This document shows, piece after piece, positions 28,103-36,088 of a stretch of 36,405 bases of DNA. Origin of the DNA: Mesorhizobium sp. WSM3626. GTDB taxonomy: Bacteria > Pseudomonadota > Alphaproteobacteria > Rhizobiales > Rhizobiaceae. Each line of letters begins with the position of its first letter. Within the stretch, counting starts at the first letter, position 1. The position numbers were made by a program, and so were the translations under genes. The notes beneath the pieces were generated by a model, which did not search any database, was not told the origin of the DNA, and saw only the letters and a list, made by a program, of their open reading frames with translations. The stretch lies in contig NZ_AZUY01000040.1 of NCBI RefSeq assembly GCF_000513935.1, forward strand, positions 21,788-58,192, in the 5' to 3' direction.

Positions 28103-28264
28103 ATGCTTAGATGGATCATCATTCTCCTGATCATCGCCGCCGCGGCGAGCCTGCTCGGTATGCCGGCGCTGGCCGGCGCCGCCGCCACCGGCGCGCGTAT
28201 TCTCATCGGCGTCGTGCTCATCATCTTCCTGTTGATCTTGTTCGGGGTCTTCGCGGTGACGTAA
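28103..28264 (+). CDS. DUF1328 small membrane protein (YtjA-like)
   Basis: 53-aa, two-helix membrane peptide: MLRWIIILLIIAAAASLLGM, then a short Gly/Ala turn and ILIGVVLIIFLLILFGVFAV. The Trp near the start and the internal GxxALAGAAA turn are typical of DUF1328/YtjA. Function unknown; members are stress- or envelope-related in some species. GAGG sits 8 nt before the ATG. It follows the MBL gene by 74 bp on the same strand. Confidence 0.88.
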   Translation: MLRWIIILLIIAAAASLLGMPALAGAAATGARILIGVVLIIFLLILFGVFAVT

Positions 28265-28270
28265 GTCCGG

Positions 28271-28312
28271 CTTCGCCGTGAAAGCGGTCCGGCGTCTTCG
28301 CCGTGAAAGCGG
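28271..28312 (+). repeat. 17-bp direct repeat before dapF
   Basis: CTTCGCCGTGAAAGCGG occurs at 28271-28287 and again at 28296-28312, with TCCGGC before the first copy and TCCGGCGT before the second. Period 25 bp. It could be a duplication or a tandem regulator site in the dapF upstream region. Confidence 0.7.
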
Positions 28313-28379
28313 CTGCGCACTGGTAATTCCTGCCCGTTTCCGCCATATAGCGCCGAACGGACATGGAATTTTCGGAGCA

Positions 28380-29264
28380 ATGGCAGGCACGGCCCCTTTC
28401 GCCAAGATGAACGGCATCGGCAACGAGATCATCGTTGCCGACATGCGTGGCCGTGCGGATCGGGTGACGGCCGCGGCTGCCATCGCGCTCAATGGCGACG
28501 CGGCGACGCGGTTCGACCAAATCATGGCGATCCATGACGCCAGGACGCCGGGCACCGCCTATTTCGTCGACATCCTGAATTCAGACGGGTCCGGCGCGCA
28601 GGCTTGCGGCAACGGCATGCGCTGCGTCGTCCAGGCACTGGCCGCCGAGACCGGCGAGAAGACCTTCACCTTCGAGACCGTGGCCGGCGTCCTCAATGCC
28701 CGCGAACATGCCGACGGCTCGATTTCGGTCGACATGGGCACGCCGCGCTTCGGCTGGCGGGATATTCCGCTGGCCGAGGAGTTCCGCGACACCCGCATGA
28801 TCGAATTGCAGGTCGGCCCGATCGACGCGCCGGTGCTGCATTCGCCCTCCGCCGTCTCGATGGGCAATCCGCACGCCATCTTCTGGGTCGACGCCGACGT
28901 CTGGACTTATGAACTCGACCGTTTCGGCCCGCTGCTGGAAAACCATCCGATCTTTCCCGAGCGCGCCAACATAACCATCGCGCAGGTGACCTCGCCCGAC
29001 AGCATGATCATCCGCACCTGGGAGCGCGGCGCCGGCCTGACCAAGGCTTGCGGCACCGCCTCCTGCGCGGCTGTCGTTGCAGCGGCGCGCACCAGGCGCA
29101 CCGGCCGCAGCGTCAACCTTTTGACCCCCGGCGGCGGCACGCTGCATGTCGAGTGGCGCGATGACGACCACGTCATCCTGACCGGCGCGGCCGAATGGGA
29201 ATTTTCCGGCAGCTTCGATCCGTCGACCGGACAATGGGCCCGCGATACCGAAAGCGCGGCCTGA
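28380..29264 (+). CDS. dapF: Diaminopimelate epimerase
   Basis: Converts LL- to meso-diaminopimelate for lysine and peptidoglycan. The two catalytic Cys are Cys76 (DGSGAQACGNGMRCV) and Cys224 (TKACGTASCAA), with the normal flanking motifs and the N-terminal FAKMNGIGNEIIVAD. 294 aa. The ATG at 28380 has GGAG only 3 nt upstream, so the start may be one of the nearby alternatives, but it retains the usual N-terminal segment. Its stop overlaps the mtaB start by one base (TGATG). Confidence 0.97.
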   Translation: MAGTAPFAKMNGIGNEIIVADMRGRADRVTAAAAIALNGDAATRFDQIMAIHDARTPGTAYFVDILNSDGSGAQACGNGMRCVVQALAAETGEKTFTFETVAGVLNAREHADGSISVDMGTPRFGWRDIPLAEEFRDTRMIELQVGPIDAPVLHSPSAVSMGNPHAIFWVDADVWTYELDRFGPLLENHPIFPERANITIAQVTSPDSMIIRTWERGAGLTKACGTASCAAVVAAARTRRTGRSVNLLTPGGGTLHVEWRDDDHVILTGAAEWEFSGSFDPSTGQWARDTESAA

Positions 29265-30589
29265 TGTCCGCTCTTGCCAAAGGCGTCGACGTGGCGAAGC
29301 AGCCCGGCAGCATCGACGTGGTGACCTTCGGCTGCCGCCTCAACACCTATGAGTCCGAAGTGATTCGGCGCGAGGCCGAAAGTGCCGGCCTCGCCGCGCT
29401 GGCAGGTGGCGCCGTGATCTTCAACACCTGCGCCGTCACCGGCGAAGCGGTGCGCCAGGCCAGGCAGGCGATCCGCAAGGCGCGCCGCGACAACCCGGCC
29501 GCGCGCATCATCGTCACCGGCTGCGCCGCGCAGACCGAGCCCGAAAAATTCGCCGCCATGGACGAGGTCGATCTCGTGCTTGGCAATGAGGAGAAGCTCA
29601 AGGCCAACTCCTATCGCGCGCTGCCCGATTTCGGCGTCAACGACACCGAGAAGGCGCGCGTCAACGACATCTTCTCGGTGCGCGAGACCGCCGGCCACAT
29701 GGTCGACGCCATCGAGGGCCGGGCACGTGCCTTCGTGCAGGTGCAGAACGGCTGCGACCATCGCTGCACCTTCTGCATAATCCCCTATGGCCGCGGCAAT
29801 TCGCGCTCGGTGCCGATGGGCGCCGTGGTCGAGCAGGTCAAGCGGCTGGCGGGCAACGGTTATGCCGAGATCGTGCTGACCGGCGTCGACATGACTTCTT
29901 TCGGAGCCGACCTGCCGGGTGCGCCGAAGCTCGGCAAGCTTGTGAAGACCATCCTCAGGCAGGTGCCCGACGTGAGGCGGCTCAGGCTGTCCTCCATCGA
30001 TTCGATCGAGGCCGACGAGGACTTGCTCGACGCCATCGCCACCGAGCCGCGGCTGATGCCGCATCTGCATCTGTCGCTGCAGTCGGGCGACGACATGATC
30101 CTGAAGCGCATGAAGCGCCGGCATCTGCGCGATCAGTCGATCCGCTTTTGCGAGGATGTGCGCAAGCTGCGTCCCGGCATTGTTTTCGGCGCCGACATCA
30201 TCGCGGGCTTCCCGACCGAGACCGACGCCATGTTCGAGAATTCGCTGGAGATCGTCGAGGAATGCGGCCTGACCCATCTCCACGTCTTTCCGTTTTCGCC
30301 GCGCGAAGGCACACCCGCCGCGCGCATGCCGCAGGTTCGCCGCGAGCTGGTCAAGCAGCGCGCCGCCCGGCTGCGCGCCGCCGGCGAAGCGGCCTATGTC
30401 AGGCATCTGTCTTCGCTCGCCGGCAGCCGCCAGTCGATCCTGATCGAGCGCGACGGCCTTGGCCGCACCGAAGGGTTCACGCTTGCCGCACTCGGCACCG
30501 GCGCGCCGGGAGAGATCGTCGAAGCTGATATAACCGGCCACGATGGCGCTCGGCTGATGGCGACGCCGCTTGCCGCCCACGCCGCCTGA
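29264..30589 (+). CDS. mtaB: tRNA t6A37 methylthiotransferase MtaB
   Basis: Radical-SAM methylthiotransferase converting t6A37 to ms2t6A37. UPF0004 domain cysteines occur in FGCRLNTYESEV, FNTCAVTGEAV and VTGCAAQTEPE, and the radical-SAM cluster in QNGCDHRCTFCIIPYGRG. A C-terminal TRAM domain covers about the last 60 residues (SILIERDGLGRTEGFTLAAL). 441 aa. The MtaB subgroup, not MiaB or RimO, is inferred from the RLNTYES sequence and FCIIPYGRGNSRS. Translationally coupled to dapF; ftsY follows 12 bp after. Confidence 0.94.
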   Translation: MSALAKGVDVAKQPGSIDVVTFGCRLNTYESEVIRREAESAGLAALAGGAVIFNTCAVTGEAVRQARQAIRKARRDNPAARIIVTGCAAQTEPEKFAAMDEVDLVLGNEEKLKANSYRALPDFGVNDTEKARVNDIFSVRETAGHMVDAIEGRARAFVQVQNGCDHRCTFCIIPYGRGNSRSVPMGAVVEQVKRLAGNGYAEIVLTGVDMTSFGADLPGAPKLGKLVKTILRQVPDVRRLRLSSIDSIEADEDLLDAIATEPRLMPHLHLSLQSGDDMILKRMKRRHLRDQSIRFCEDVRKLRPGIVFGADIIAGFPTETDAMFENSLEIVEECGLTHLHVFPFSPREGTPAARMPQVRRELVKQRAARLRAAGEAAYVRHLSSLAGSRQSILIERDGLGRTEGFTLAALGTGAPGEIVEADITGHDGARLMATPLAAHAA

Positions 30590-30601
30590 GAACGCAAAAG
30601 C

Positions 30602-32446
30602 ATGGCTGGTTTTTTCAAGAAGATATTTTCGTTCGGCAAGAAGGAGGTCGTCGAGGAGCGCATCGACGAGACCGCCCCGCTGCCGCCGATCAATTGGGAC
30701 CAGCTCGACGCGCTGAAGCCGGCGGCCGAGCAGGCCCTGCCGGAGTTTTTGAAGCGCGAGGAGCCTGCGGCGGAAGCCGCGCCGGCGGCCGCGCCCCGTC
30801 CTCCCCTTGAGGAGGAGGAGGTAAGGCCAGCGCCCGCCGAGGAGCCAACACCGGAGCCTGCCCCTACCATTCCGCCCGCGCCGGAGCCGATCGTTCCGTC
30901 GACCCCGGAGCCTTTGCCTGAACCCAAGCCCGCGGAAGTGCCAAAGCCTGCTCCGGAAACCCCTGCCGAGCCGCCTGCGCCCGAGGAAATTCCGGCGCGG
31001 CCCGCCGTTCCGGAGCCAGCGCCCGAACCGCAGCCGCAAGAGGTGCCCCGGCCCGCGCCATCCGAGCCGGAGATCGTTCCCTCGCGTCCCGAGAGGCAAC
31101 CGGAACCCGCGCCCGTCGAAGTGCCGACGCCGCCCGTGGAAGTGCCGGCCGAGGTGCCCGCACCGGTCGAGGTGCCACCGGCGGCGCCGGTTGAAGTGCC
31201 TCCGTCGGCCGGCGTCGAGCAGGCGGCTTCAGAGGCCGGCGCTGCCCCTCATCCGCCTGCCGGCACCTTCTCCTCGTATGGTGACGAAGAGAAGGAAGAG
31301 GTTCTTCCACCGCCAGCGGCCAAAACCGAGCCAGGCATTCCACCAGCGGAAATCGCGCCACCCATCCGCCAGCCGGCGCCGGTCGAAACACAACCGGTCA
31401 TCGCCGAGATCGCGCCCGAGCCTCAATCGGTTCCGCAACCGGAGGCAAAACCCGCGCCCGGCAAGGTGACGGTTGCCAAGAAGGTCGAGCAGAAGGCCGA
31501 GCCGCGGAAGGCGCCCGAGCCGGCGCCGAGGCGATCCTGGTTCCAGCGCATGCGGGACGGGCTTGCCCGGTCCTCGCGCGAGCTGACCGGCAACATTGCC
31601 GGCGTCTTCACCAAGCGCAAATTGGACGAGGAGACGCTGCAGGACCTGGAGGACGTGCTGATCCGCGCCGATCTTGGCGTGGAAACGGCGCTGCGCGTCA
31701 CTGATTCACTGGCCTCCAGCCGCTACGGCAAGGACGTCTCCGATACAGAGGTGCGCGCGGTCATGGCGGCCGAGGTGGAGAAGGTGCTCGCCCCGGTCGC
31801 GAAACCGCTCGAGCTCGACCTCTCGCACAAGCCGCATGTCATCCTGGTGGTCGGCGTCAACGGCACCGGCAAGACCACGACGATCGGCAAGCTCGCCGCC
31901 AAGCTGACCGATGGCGGCCTGTCGGTGATGCTGGCCGCCGGCGACACGTTTCGCGCCGCCGCCATCGAACAGCTGAAGATCTGGGGCGAACGCACGAAAT
32001 CGCCCGTCATTGCCTCCAAGCTCGGCGCCGATGCCGCCGGTCTCGCCTACGACGCCTTCGAGAGGGCTAAGGAGGCAGGCTCGGACGTGCTGATCATCGA
32101 CACCGCCGGCCGGCTGCAAAACAAGACCGAACTGATGGCCGAGCTGGAAAAGATCGTCCGTGTGCTGGGCAAGCTCGATCCCGAAGCGCCGCACACGGTG
32201 CTGCAGACGGTCGACGCCACCACCGGCCAGAACGCGCTCAACCAGGTTGAGATCTTCCGCAATGTCGCCGGCGTCAACGGCCTGGTGATGACCAAGCTGG
32301 ACGGCACGGCGCGCGGCGGTATTCTGGTGGCGATCGCGGCAAAGCACAGATTGCCGGTCTATTTCATCGGCGTCGGCGAACAGGTCGATGACCTCGAACC
32401 TTTCTCGGCAAGCGAATTCGCCAGGGCGATCGCTGGCGTGGCTTGA
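30602..32446 (+). CDS. ftsY: Signal recognition particle receptor FtsY, long Pro/Glu-rich N-domain
   Basis: SRP GTPase receptor for cotranslational membrane targeting. The NG domain begins near residue 311 (RRSWFQRMRDGLARSSREL). G motifs are VVGVNGTGKTTTIGKLA (G1), AAGDTFRAAAIEQL, DTAGRLQNKTELMAEL and TKLDGTARGGIL. The preceding A domain of about 310 residues is low complexity, rich in Pro, Glu, Ala and Val with repeated VEVP units near residues 170-200. N-terminal MAGFFKKIFSFGKKE is a likely amphipathic membrane-binding helix. 614 aa, longer than E. coli FtsY (497). It lies 12 bp after mtaB. Confidence 0.97.
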   Translation: MAGFFKKIFSFGKKEVVEERIDETAPLPPINWDQLDALKPAAEQALPEFLKREEPAAEAAPAAAPRPPLEEEEVRPAPAEEPTPEPAPTIPPAPEPIVPSTPEPLPEPKPAEVPKPAPETPAEPPAPEEIPARPAVPEPAPEPQPQEVPRPAPSEPEIVPSRPERQPEPAPVEVPTPPVEVPAEVPAPVEVPPAAPVEVPPSAGVEQAASEAGAAPHPPAGTFSSYGDEEKEEVLPPPAAKTEPGIPPAEIAPPIRQPAPVETQPVIAEIAPEPQSVPQPEAKPAPGKVTVAKKVEQKAEPRKAPEPAPRRSWFQRMRDGLARSSRELTGNIAGVFTKRKLDEETLQDLEDVLIRADLGVETALRVTDSLASSRYGKDVSDTEVRAVMAAEVEKVLAPVAKPLELDLSHKPHVILVVGVNGTGKTTTIGKLAAKLTDGGLSVMLAAGDTFRAAAIEQLKIWGERTKSPVIASKLGADAAGLAYDAFERAKEAGSDVLIIDTAGRLQNKTELMAELEKIVRVLGKLDPEAPHTVLQTVDATTGQNALNQVEIFRNVAGVNGLVMTKLDGTARGGILVAIAAKHRLPVYFIGVGEQVDDLEPFSASEFARAIAGVA

Positions 32447-32450
32447 ACAA

Positions 32451-32489
32451 GCACGATGCCGGAAGTGAGGCTTCCGGATTGGATCGTGC
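32451..32489 (+). other. Long hairpin between ftsY and yciB
   Basis: GCACGAT-G-CCGGAAG, loop TGAGG and CTTCCGG-ATTGG-ATCGTGC pair as two 7-bp helices with an asymmetric internal bulge. It fills most of the 57-bp gap and ends about 14 nt before the yciB start. No U-run follows, so it is likelier a processing or stability element than a terminator. Confidence 0.6.
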
Positions 32490-32503
32490 GTTAGAAGGAT
32501 ACC

Positions 32504-33178
32504 ATGAACCCACCCATTCTCGAACGCGATCCGTCCGACCCGCAGAAAGAGAAGAAGGAAGGCGTCAATCCCGTGCTCAAGCTGGTGCTGGAGCTCGGGC
32601 CCTTGATGGTGTTCTTCTTCGCCAATGCGCGCGGCGAGTGGCTGACGCAGAAATTACCCGTTTTGGCTGAATTCGGCGGCCCGATCTTCGTCGCCACCGG
32701 TCTGTTCATGGCCGCGACCGCGATCGCGTTGATCGCCTCATGGCTGCTCACCCGCACCTTGCCGATCATGCCTATGGTGTCGGGCGTGGTCGTCTTCATC
32801 TTCGGCGCGCTGACGCTCTATCTGCAGGACGACATCTTCATCAAGATGAAGCCGACCATCGTCAACACGCTGTTCGGCGGCGTGCTGCTCGGCGGCCTGT
32901 ACTTCGGCCGCTCGCTGCTCGGCTATGTCTTCGAGTCCGCCTTCAAACTCGATGCCGAAGGCTGGCGCAAGCTCACCTTCCGCTGGGGCCTGTTCTTCCT
33001 GTTTCTGGCCATCGTCAACGAAGTTGTCTGGCGCAATTTTTCCACCGACGCCTGGGTTACCTTCAAGGTCTGGGGCATCATGCCGATCACGCTTCTGTTC
33101 ACCTTCAGCCAGATGCCGCTGATCCTGCGCCATTCGCTCGACGAAAAGGCCGGCGGGGAAGAGAAAGCCGGCAAATAA
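32504..33178 (+). CDS. yciB: Inner membrane-spanning protein YciB (septation protein A/IspZ)
   Basis: 224 aa with about five or six hydrophobic helices. Family signatures: LELGPLMVFFFANAR, PIFVATGLFMAATAIALI, ALTLYLQDDIFIKMKPTIVN and EVVWRNFSTDAWVTFKVWG. YciB is required for normal septation and envelope integrity in several species. The N-terminal 20 residues are polar and charged. AAGGA lies 7 nt before the ATG. It follows ftsY in the dapF-mtaB-ftsY unit, an order I recall from related Rhizobiales. Confidence 0.94.
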   Translation: MNPPILERDPSDPQKEKKEGVNPVLKLVLELGPLMVFFFANARGEWLTQKLPVLAEFGGPIFVATGLFMAATAIALIASWLLTRTLPIMPMVSGVVVFIFGALTLYLQDDIFIKMKPTIVNTLFGGVLLGGLYFGRSLLGYVFESAFKLDAEGWRKLTFRWGLFFLFLAIVNEVVWRNFSTDAWVTFKVWGIMPITLLFTFSQMPLILRHSLDEKAGGEEKAGK

Positions 33179-33201
33179 GGCAGGGACTAAAGGGGAGAGC
33201 C

Positions 33202-33822
33202 ATGGAATTCGTCACCACCCGGGAAGAGCTGCGGACGATCTACAAGACCCCGCGCCCGACCGATGGCTCGATCCGCAAGGAACTGAAGGCGCTCGACGGC
33301 CATTGCCGCTCCTTCATCGGCAAGAGCCCGTTCGTGCTGATCGGGTCGTCCGATGGCGAAGGCAATGCCGACGTCACCCCGAAAGGCGACAAGCCCGGCT
33401 TCGCCGCCATTCTCGACGAGAAGACGATCGCCATCCCCGACCGGCCCGGCAACAACCGGCTGGATACGCTGGAGAACATCCTGCGCAATCCCTCGGTCGG
33501 GCTGCTCTTCCTCATACCGGGCATGAACGAGACGCTGCGCGTCAACGGCGAAGCCCGTATTACCGTGGATGCCACTTTGCGCGGGCGCCTCGCGGTCGAC
33601 GGCAAGACGCCGCAAAGCGTTATCGTGGTCGCCGTCAAGGCCGCCTACATGCATTGCGCCAAGGCCTTCATGCGCTCCGATTTGTGGAAGCCGGAGAGTT
33701 GGTACGACCGCGCGACGCTGCCGACGCTCGGCCAGATCCTGCGCGGCCAACTGGCATTGGCCGATTCGGCCGAGGCGACCGACCGTTGGCTGGACGACGA
33801 GTACAAGCAGACGATGTGGTAG
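33202..33822 (+). CDS. PPOX-class flavoprotein (pyridoxamine 5'-phosphate oxidase fold)
   Basis: 206-aa FMN-binding split-barrel protein. FVLIGSSDGEGNADVTPKGD, AIPDRPGNNRLDTLENIL and LRVNGEARI are the signature stretches of the MSMEG_1061-type FMN-dependent PPOX family. These proteins use flavin or related cofactors; the substrate is unknown. AGGGGAGAG precedes the ATG at 33202. It lies 23 bp after yciB. The lysine and arginine contacts that would separate true pyridoxamine oxidases are not obvious here. Confidence 0.88.
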   Translation: MEFVTTREELRTIYKTPRPTDGSIRKELKALDGHCRSFIGKSPFVLIGSSDGEGNADVTPKGDKPGFAAILDEKTIAIPDRPGNNRLDTLENILRNPSVGLLFLIPGMNETLRVNGEARITVDATLRGRLAVDGKTPQSVIVVAVKAAYMHCAKAFMRSDLWKPESWYDRATLPTLGQILRGQLALADSAEATDRWLDDEYKQTMW

Positions 33823-33857
33823 GGTTTTCGGCCACGATTCGCCCGGACCTGTCCATC

Positions 33858-34388
33858 TTGCTCAATCTTCTTGCCATCTCAGGCAGCCTGCGGGCGGCCT
33901 CCACCAATTCGGCCCTGGTCGCGGCGTTGGCGTTGAACGTGCCCGAGGGCTGTCGCGTCACCGTCTATGACGGACTTGGCCGCCTGCCGATCTTCAACCC
34001 CGACGATGAGGGTGAGCGGACGCCACGCGATGCTTCCGATCTGATCGATGCCGTCACCGGCGCCGACGGCATTATCGTTTCCTGCCCCGAATATGCCCAT
34101 GGCGTGCCGGGCGGACTGAAGAACGCGCTCGACTGGCTGGTCTCGCGCGACGCCGCCGTTGCCAAGCCGGCCATGCTCGCGCACGCTTCGCCCCGCTCGC
34201 TCTATGCCCGCGCGGCTTTGGCCGAGATCATGCGCACCATGTCGTTCGCGCTTTATGATGGCGGACCGGAGATTGCCCTGCTCGGCAAGAAGCCGCCGGA
34301 GGTGGCGAGCATTCTGGCGGAGCCGGCGAACGTGCTGGCCATGCGCGACGCGCTGGCTGCCTTCGCGGATTTCATTCGCTCGCGTTGA
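33858..34388 (+). CDS. NADPH-dependent FMN reductase-like flavoprotein
   Basis: Flavodoxin-like fold, 176 aa. FMN-phosphate loop in LLAISGSLRAASTNSAL and the family motif IIVSCPEYAHGVPGGLKNAL are clear. This group includes ChrR, SsuE and azoreductase-like enzymes reducing flavins, quinones, chromate or azo dyes; specificity is unknown. The likely start is TTG at 33858 (MLNLLAISGS), because no ATG or good GTG is nearby and it gives the usual N-terminus. A GTG at 33816 overlapping the previous stop is the alternative. It follows the PPOX gene by 35 bp. Confidence 0.85.
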   Translation: MLNLLAISGSLRAASTNSALVAALALNVPEGCRVTVYDGLGRLPIFNPDDEGERTPRDASDLIDAVTGADGIIVSCPEYAHGVPGGLKNALDWLVSRDAAVAKPAMLAHASPRSLYARAALAEIMRTMSFALYDGGPEIALLGKKPPEVASILAEPANVLAMRDALAAFADFIRSR

Positions 34389-34411
34389 GCGACGACCTCT
34401 CTTCCGCCGCC

Positions 34412-34621
34412 CTAGCCCTTCGCCCGCAACGTCTCGACATCGGTCTTGCCGACATACCAGTCGCGGGCGTTGACTTCCTCGAAGACCACCCAGATATCGT
34501 CATTGCCAAGTCCGGTGGCGTCCATGATCGCCGCCGTGACTTTCCTGGCGATGTCAGCCTTCTTGCCTGCCGGATCGGCGGCGATCACTTCCTTGACGAT
34601 GCGGATGTTGACGAATGGCAT
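34412..34621 (-). CDS. Tautomerase family protein (4-oxalocrotonate tautomerase-like)
   Basis: 69-aa tautomerase. It begins MPFVNIRIVKEVIAADP, so after Met removal Pro1 becomes the catalytic N-terminal base of the family. The beta-alpha-beta pattern follows (DIARKVTAAIMDATG, DIWVVFEEVNARDWYVGKT). GGGGAGG lies 5 nt upstream. The stop is 23 bp from the convergent FMN reductase stop. The gene follows the SMP-30 lactonase gene by 23 bp on the minus strand, suggesting one transcript and perhaps joint action on a keto/enol or lactone substrate. Confidence 0.88.
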   Translation of the reverse strand: MPFVNIRIVKEVIAADPAGKKADIARKVTAAIMDATGLGNDDIWVVFEEVNARDWYVGKTDVETLRAKG

Positions 34622-34644
34622 GACGTCCTCCCCTTCATTCCTGA

Positions 34645-35565
34645 TCAGTACGTCTTGGCCCCATTCACCATCAGCCGCACCGAATAAAGCGAGGTGGTGC
34701 CGGCGATATAGAGGCAGTTCAGCTTGGCGCCGCCGAACACGCAATTGGCGGTCACCTCTGGCACCTTGACCTTGCCGATCAGCGTGCCGTCCGGATCGTA
34801 GCAATGGATGCCGTCGAAGGCGCTGGTCCAGATACGCCCGTCGGCATCGAGCCGAAAGCCATCGAACAGGCCGGCGGTGCAGTCGGCGAACACCTTGCCG
34901 CCCGAAACCTTCTTGCCGTGCTTGCCGACATTGAACACCCGCATATGCGCCGGATTCTGCGCCCCATGCGTGCGGCCGGTGTCGACAACATAGAGCAGGC
35001 TTTCATCGAGCGAGAAGGCAAGCCCGTTCGGCCTGACCATATCGGTGATCACGGCTTCGACCTCACCACTGTCGGGATCGACGCGGTAGACATGGCAGGC
35101 GCCGATCTCGCTCTCGGCCTTGTCACCCTCATAGTCGGTGTCGATGCCATAGGTCGGGTCGGTGAACCAGATCGAGCCGTCGGACTTCACCACCGCATCG
35201 TTGGGCGAGTTCAGCCTTTTGCCCTTCCATTTGGCGGCGACGGTGGTGACCGAGCCGTCATGCTCGGTGCGGCTGACGCGGCGGCCCGAATGCTCGCAGG
35301 TGACCAGCCGGCCCTGCCGGTCGACGGTGTTGCCGTTGGAGTTGCCCGACGGCTGGCGGAACACGCTGACGCTGCCGTCCGTCTCGTCAAAGCGCAGCAT
35401 GCGGTTGTTCGGAATGTCGGACCACACGACATAGCGGCCGGCGGCGAACCAGGCCGGCCCTTCCGCCCAGCGGCAGCCGGTGAACAGTTTCTCCACTTGC
35501 GCGCTGCCGTTGAACAGGCGCGCGAAACGCGGATCGAGAATTTCGTAATAGTCTGCGGCCGCCAT
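34645..35565 (-). CDS. SMP-30/gluconolactonase family protein
   Basis: Six-bladed beta-propeller of the SMP-30/gluconolactonase/LRE type, 306 aa. Conserved features are CRWAEGPAWF (metal Glu), LNSPNDAVVKSDGSIWFTDP (metal Asn and Asp), VRPNGLAFSLDESLLYVVDT and AGLFDGFRLDADGRIW. It probably hydrolyses a sugar or keto-acid lactone in a divalent-metal-dependent way; the substrate is unknown. The start at 35565 follows GGGAGGA at 7 nt. An in-frame upstream extension lacks such a site and is rejected. First gene of a pair with the tautomerase. Confidence 0.92.
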   Translation of the reverse strand: MAAADYYEILDPRFARLFNGSAQVEKLFTGCRWAEGPAWFAAGRYVVWSDIPNNRMLRFDETDGSVSVFRQPSGNSNGNTVDRQGRLVTCEHSGRRVSRTEHDGSVTTVAAKWKGKRLNSPNDAVVKSDGSIWFTDPTYGIDTDYEGDKAESEIGACHVYRVDPDSGEVEAVITDMVRPNGLAFSLDESLLYVVDTGRTHGAQNPAHMRVFNVGKHGKKVSGGKVFADCTAGLFDGFRLDADGRIWTSAFDGIHCYDPDGTLIGKVKVPEVTANCVFGGAKLNCLYIAGTTSLYSVRLMVNGAKTY

Positions 35566-35703
35566 GCATTTCCTCCCGGCATCACGTGACGCCGGATCAA
35601 GCCAGCCCGCGACCGATCTGGCAAGACGGGCTATCAGCAATTTGTAAGACAAAACGGACAGGACGTGCCTTAGGACGCCATTAACCGGCTATGCGTTGCG
35701 TGC

Positions 35704-35743
35704 AATGGTGCATTGCAACATCTTCTTTTTGCAATGCACCATT
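35704..35743. repeat. Perfect 15-bp inverted repeat upstream of the DUF1127 gene
   Basis: AATGGTGCATTGCAA (35704-35718) and TTGCAATGCACCATT (35729-35743) are exact complements separated by the 10-nt CATCTTCTTT. It lies 74 bp before the DUF1127 start in the divergent spacer with the SMP-30 gene. The outer half of each arm contains GGTGCATT and its complement. Possibly a dimer-binding operator or a stable RNA hairpin; no T-run follows. Confidence 0.7.
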
Positions 35744-35816
35744 ACTATGTCATGTTCCGTATCGATCAAGGGAGGAAGAACCAGCCGCGAGAATGCGGCA
35801 CAGAAGGAACCTTGCT

Positions 35817-35984
35817 ATGATCTTCAACGATCTCATGACCCGCGCTCGCAGCAGCATCGCCAAGCGCAAGCACTACAACCGCCTCGTCGCCGAAATCGAC
35901 AGCTTCTCCAGCCGCGATCTGGCCGACATGCGCGCCGATCGCTCGGAAATGCTCTACCAGATCCGCAAGCAGATCTACGGCTGA
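35817..35984 (+). CDS. DUF1127 small protein
   Basis: 55-aa DUF1127-type peptide: MIFNDLMTRARSSIAKRKHY, then LVAEIDSFSSRDLADMRADR, which matches the RELxxLsdReLaDiGlsR-type pattern. In rhizobia, Agrobacterium and Rhodobacter such peptides are stress-related, and several are linked to RNA turnover; the role here is inferred. AAGGAA lies 8 nt before the ATG at 35817. An inverted repeat of 15 bp lies upstream. Followed by a repeat-element remnant. Confidence 0.88.
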   Translation: MIFNDLMTRARSSIAKRKHYNRLVAEIDSFSSRDLADMRADRSEMLYQIRKQIYG

Positions 35985-36015
35985 GTTTAAATCGATCGAC
36001 GCGCCAGCCCGGCGC

Positions 36016-36088
36016 GTTGAGATTCAGGTCAGGCCGAGTCGAAAATGGTGGATTCCGAGAACCGGAGCGGAGCGTACGTTTGAGTACG
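36016..36088 (+). repeat. Left part of the dispersed repeat, interrupted by an IS
   Basis: GTTGAGATTCAGGTCAGGCC, ATTCCGAGAACCGGAGCGGA and GCGTACGTTTGAGTACGT align with the 12.4-kb copy at 12366-12440. The right half, including the complementary end ACCTGAA, is missing before the IS110-family sequence begins. This suggests the element inserted into the unit. Confidence 0.6.

Noticed and set aside
28907..31099. 730-codon minus-strand frame opposite dapF, mtaB and ftsY
   Set aside because: It crosses three well-supported plus-strand genes and is Arg/Gly/Leu-rich without motifs.
35387..35569. Alternative small frame overlapping the start of the SMP-30 gene
   Set aside because: Begins 4 nt upstream in another frame and codes no recognisable protein; the SMP-30 start has the properly spaced ribosome site.
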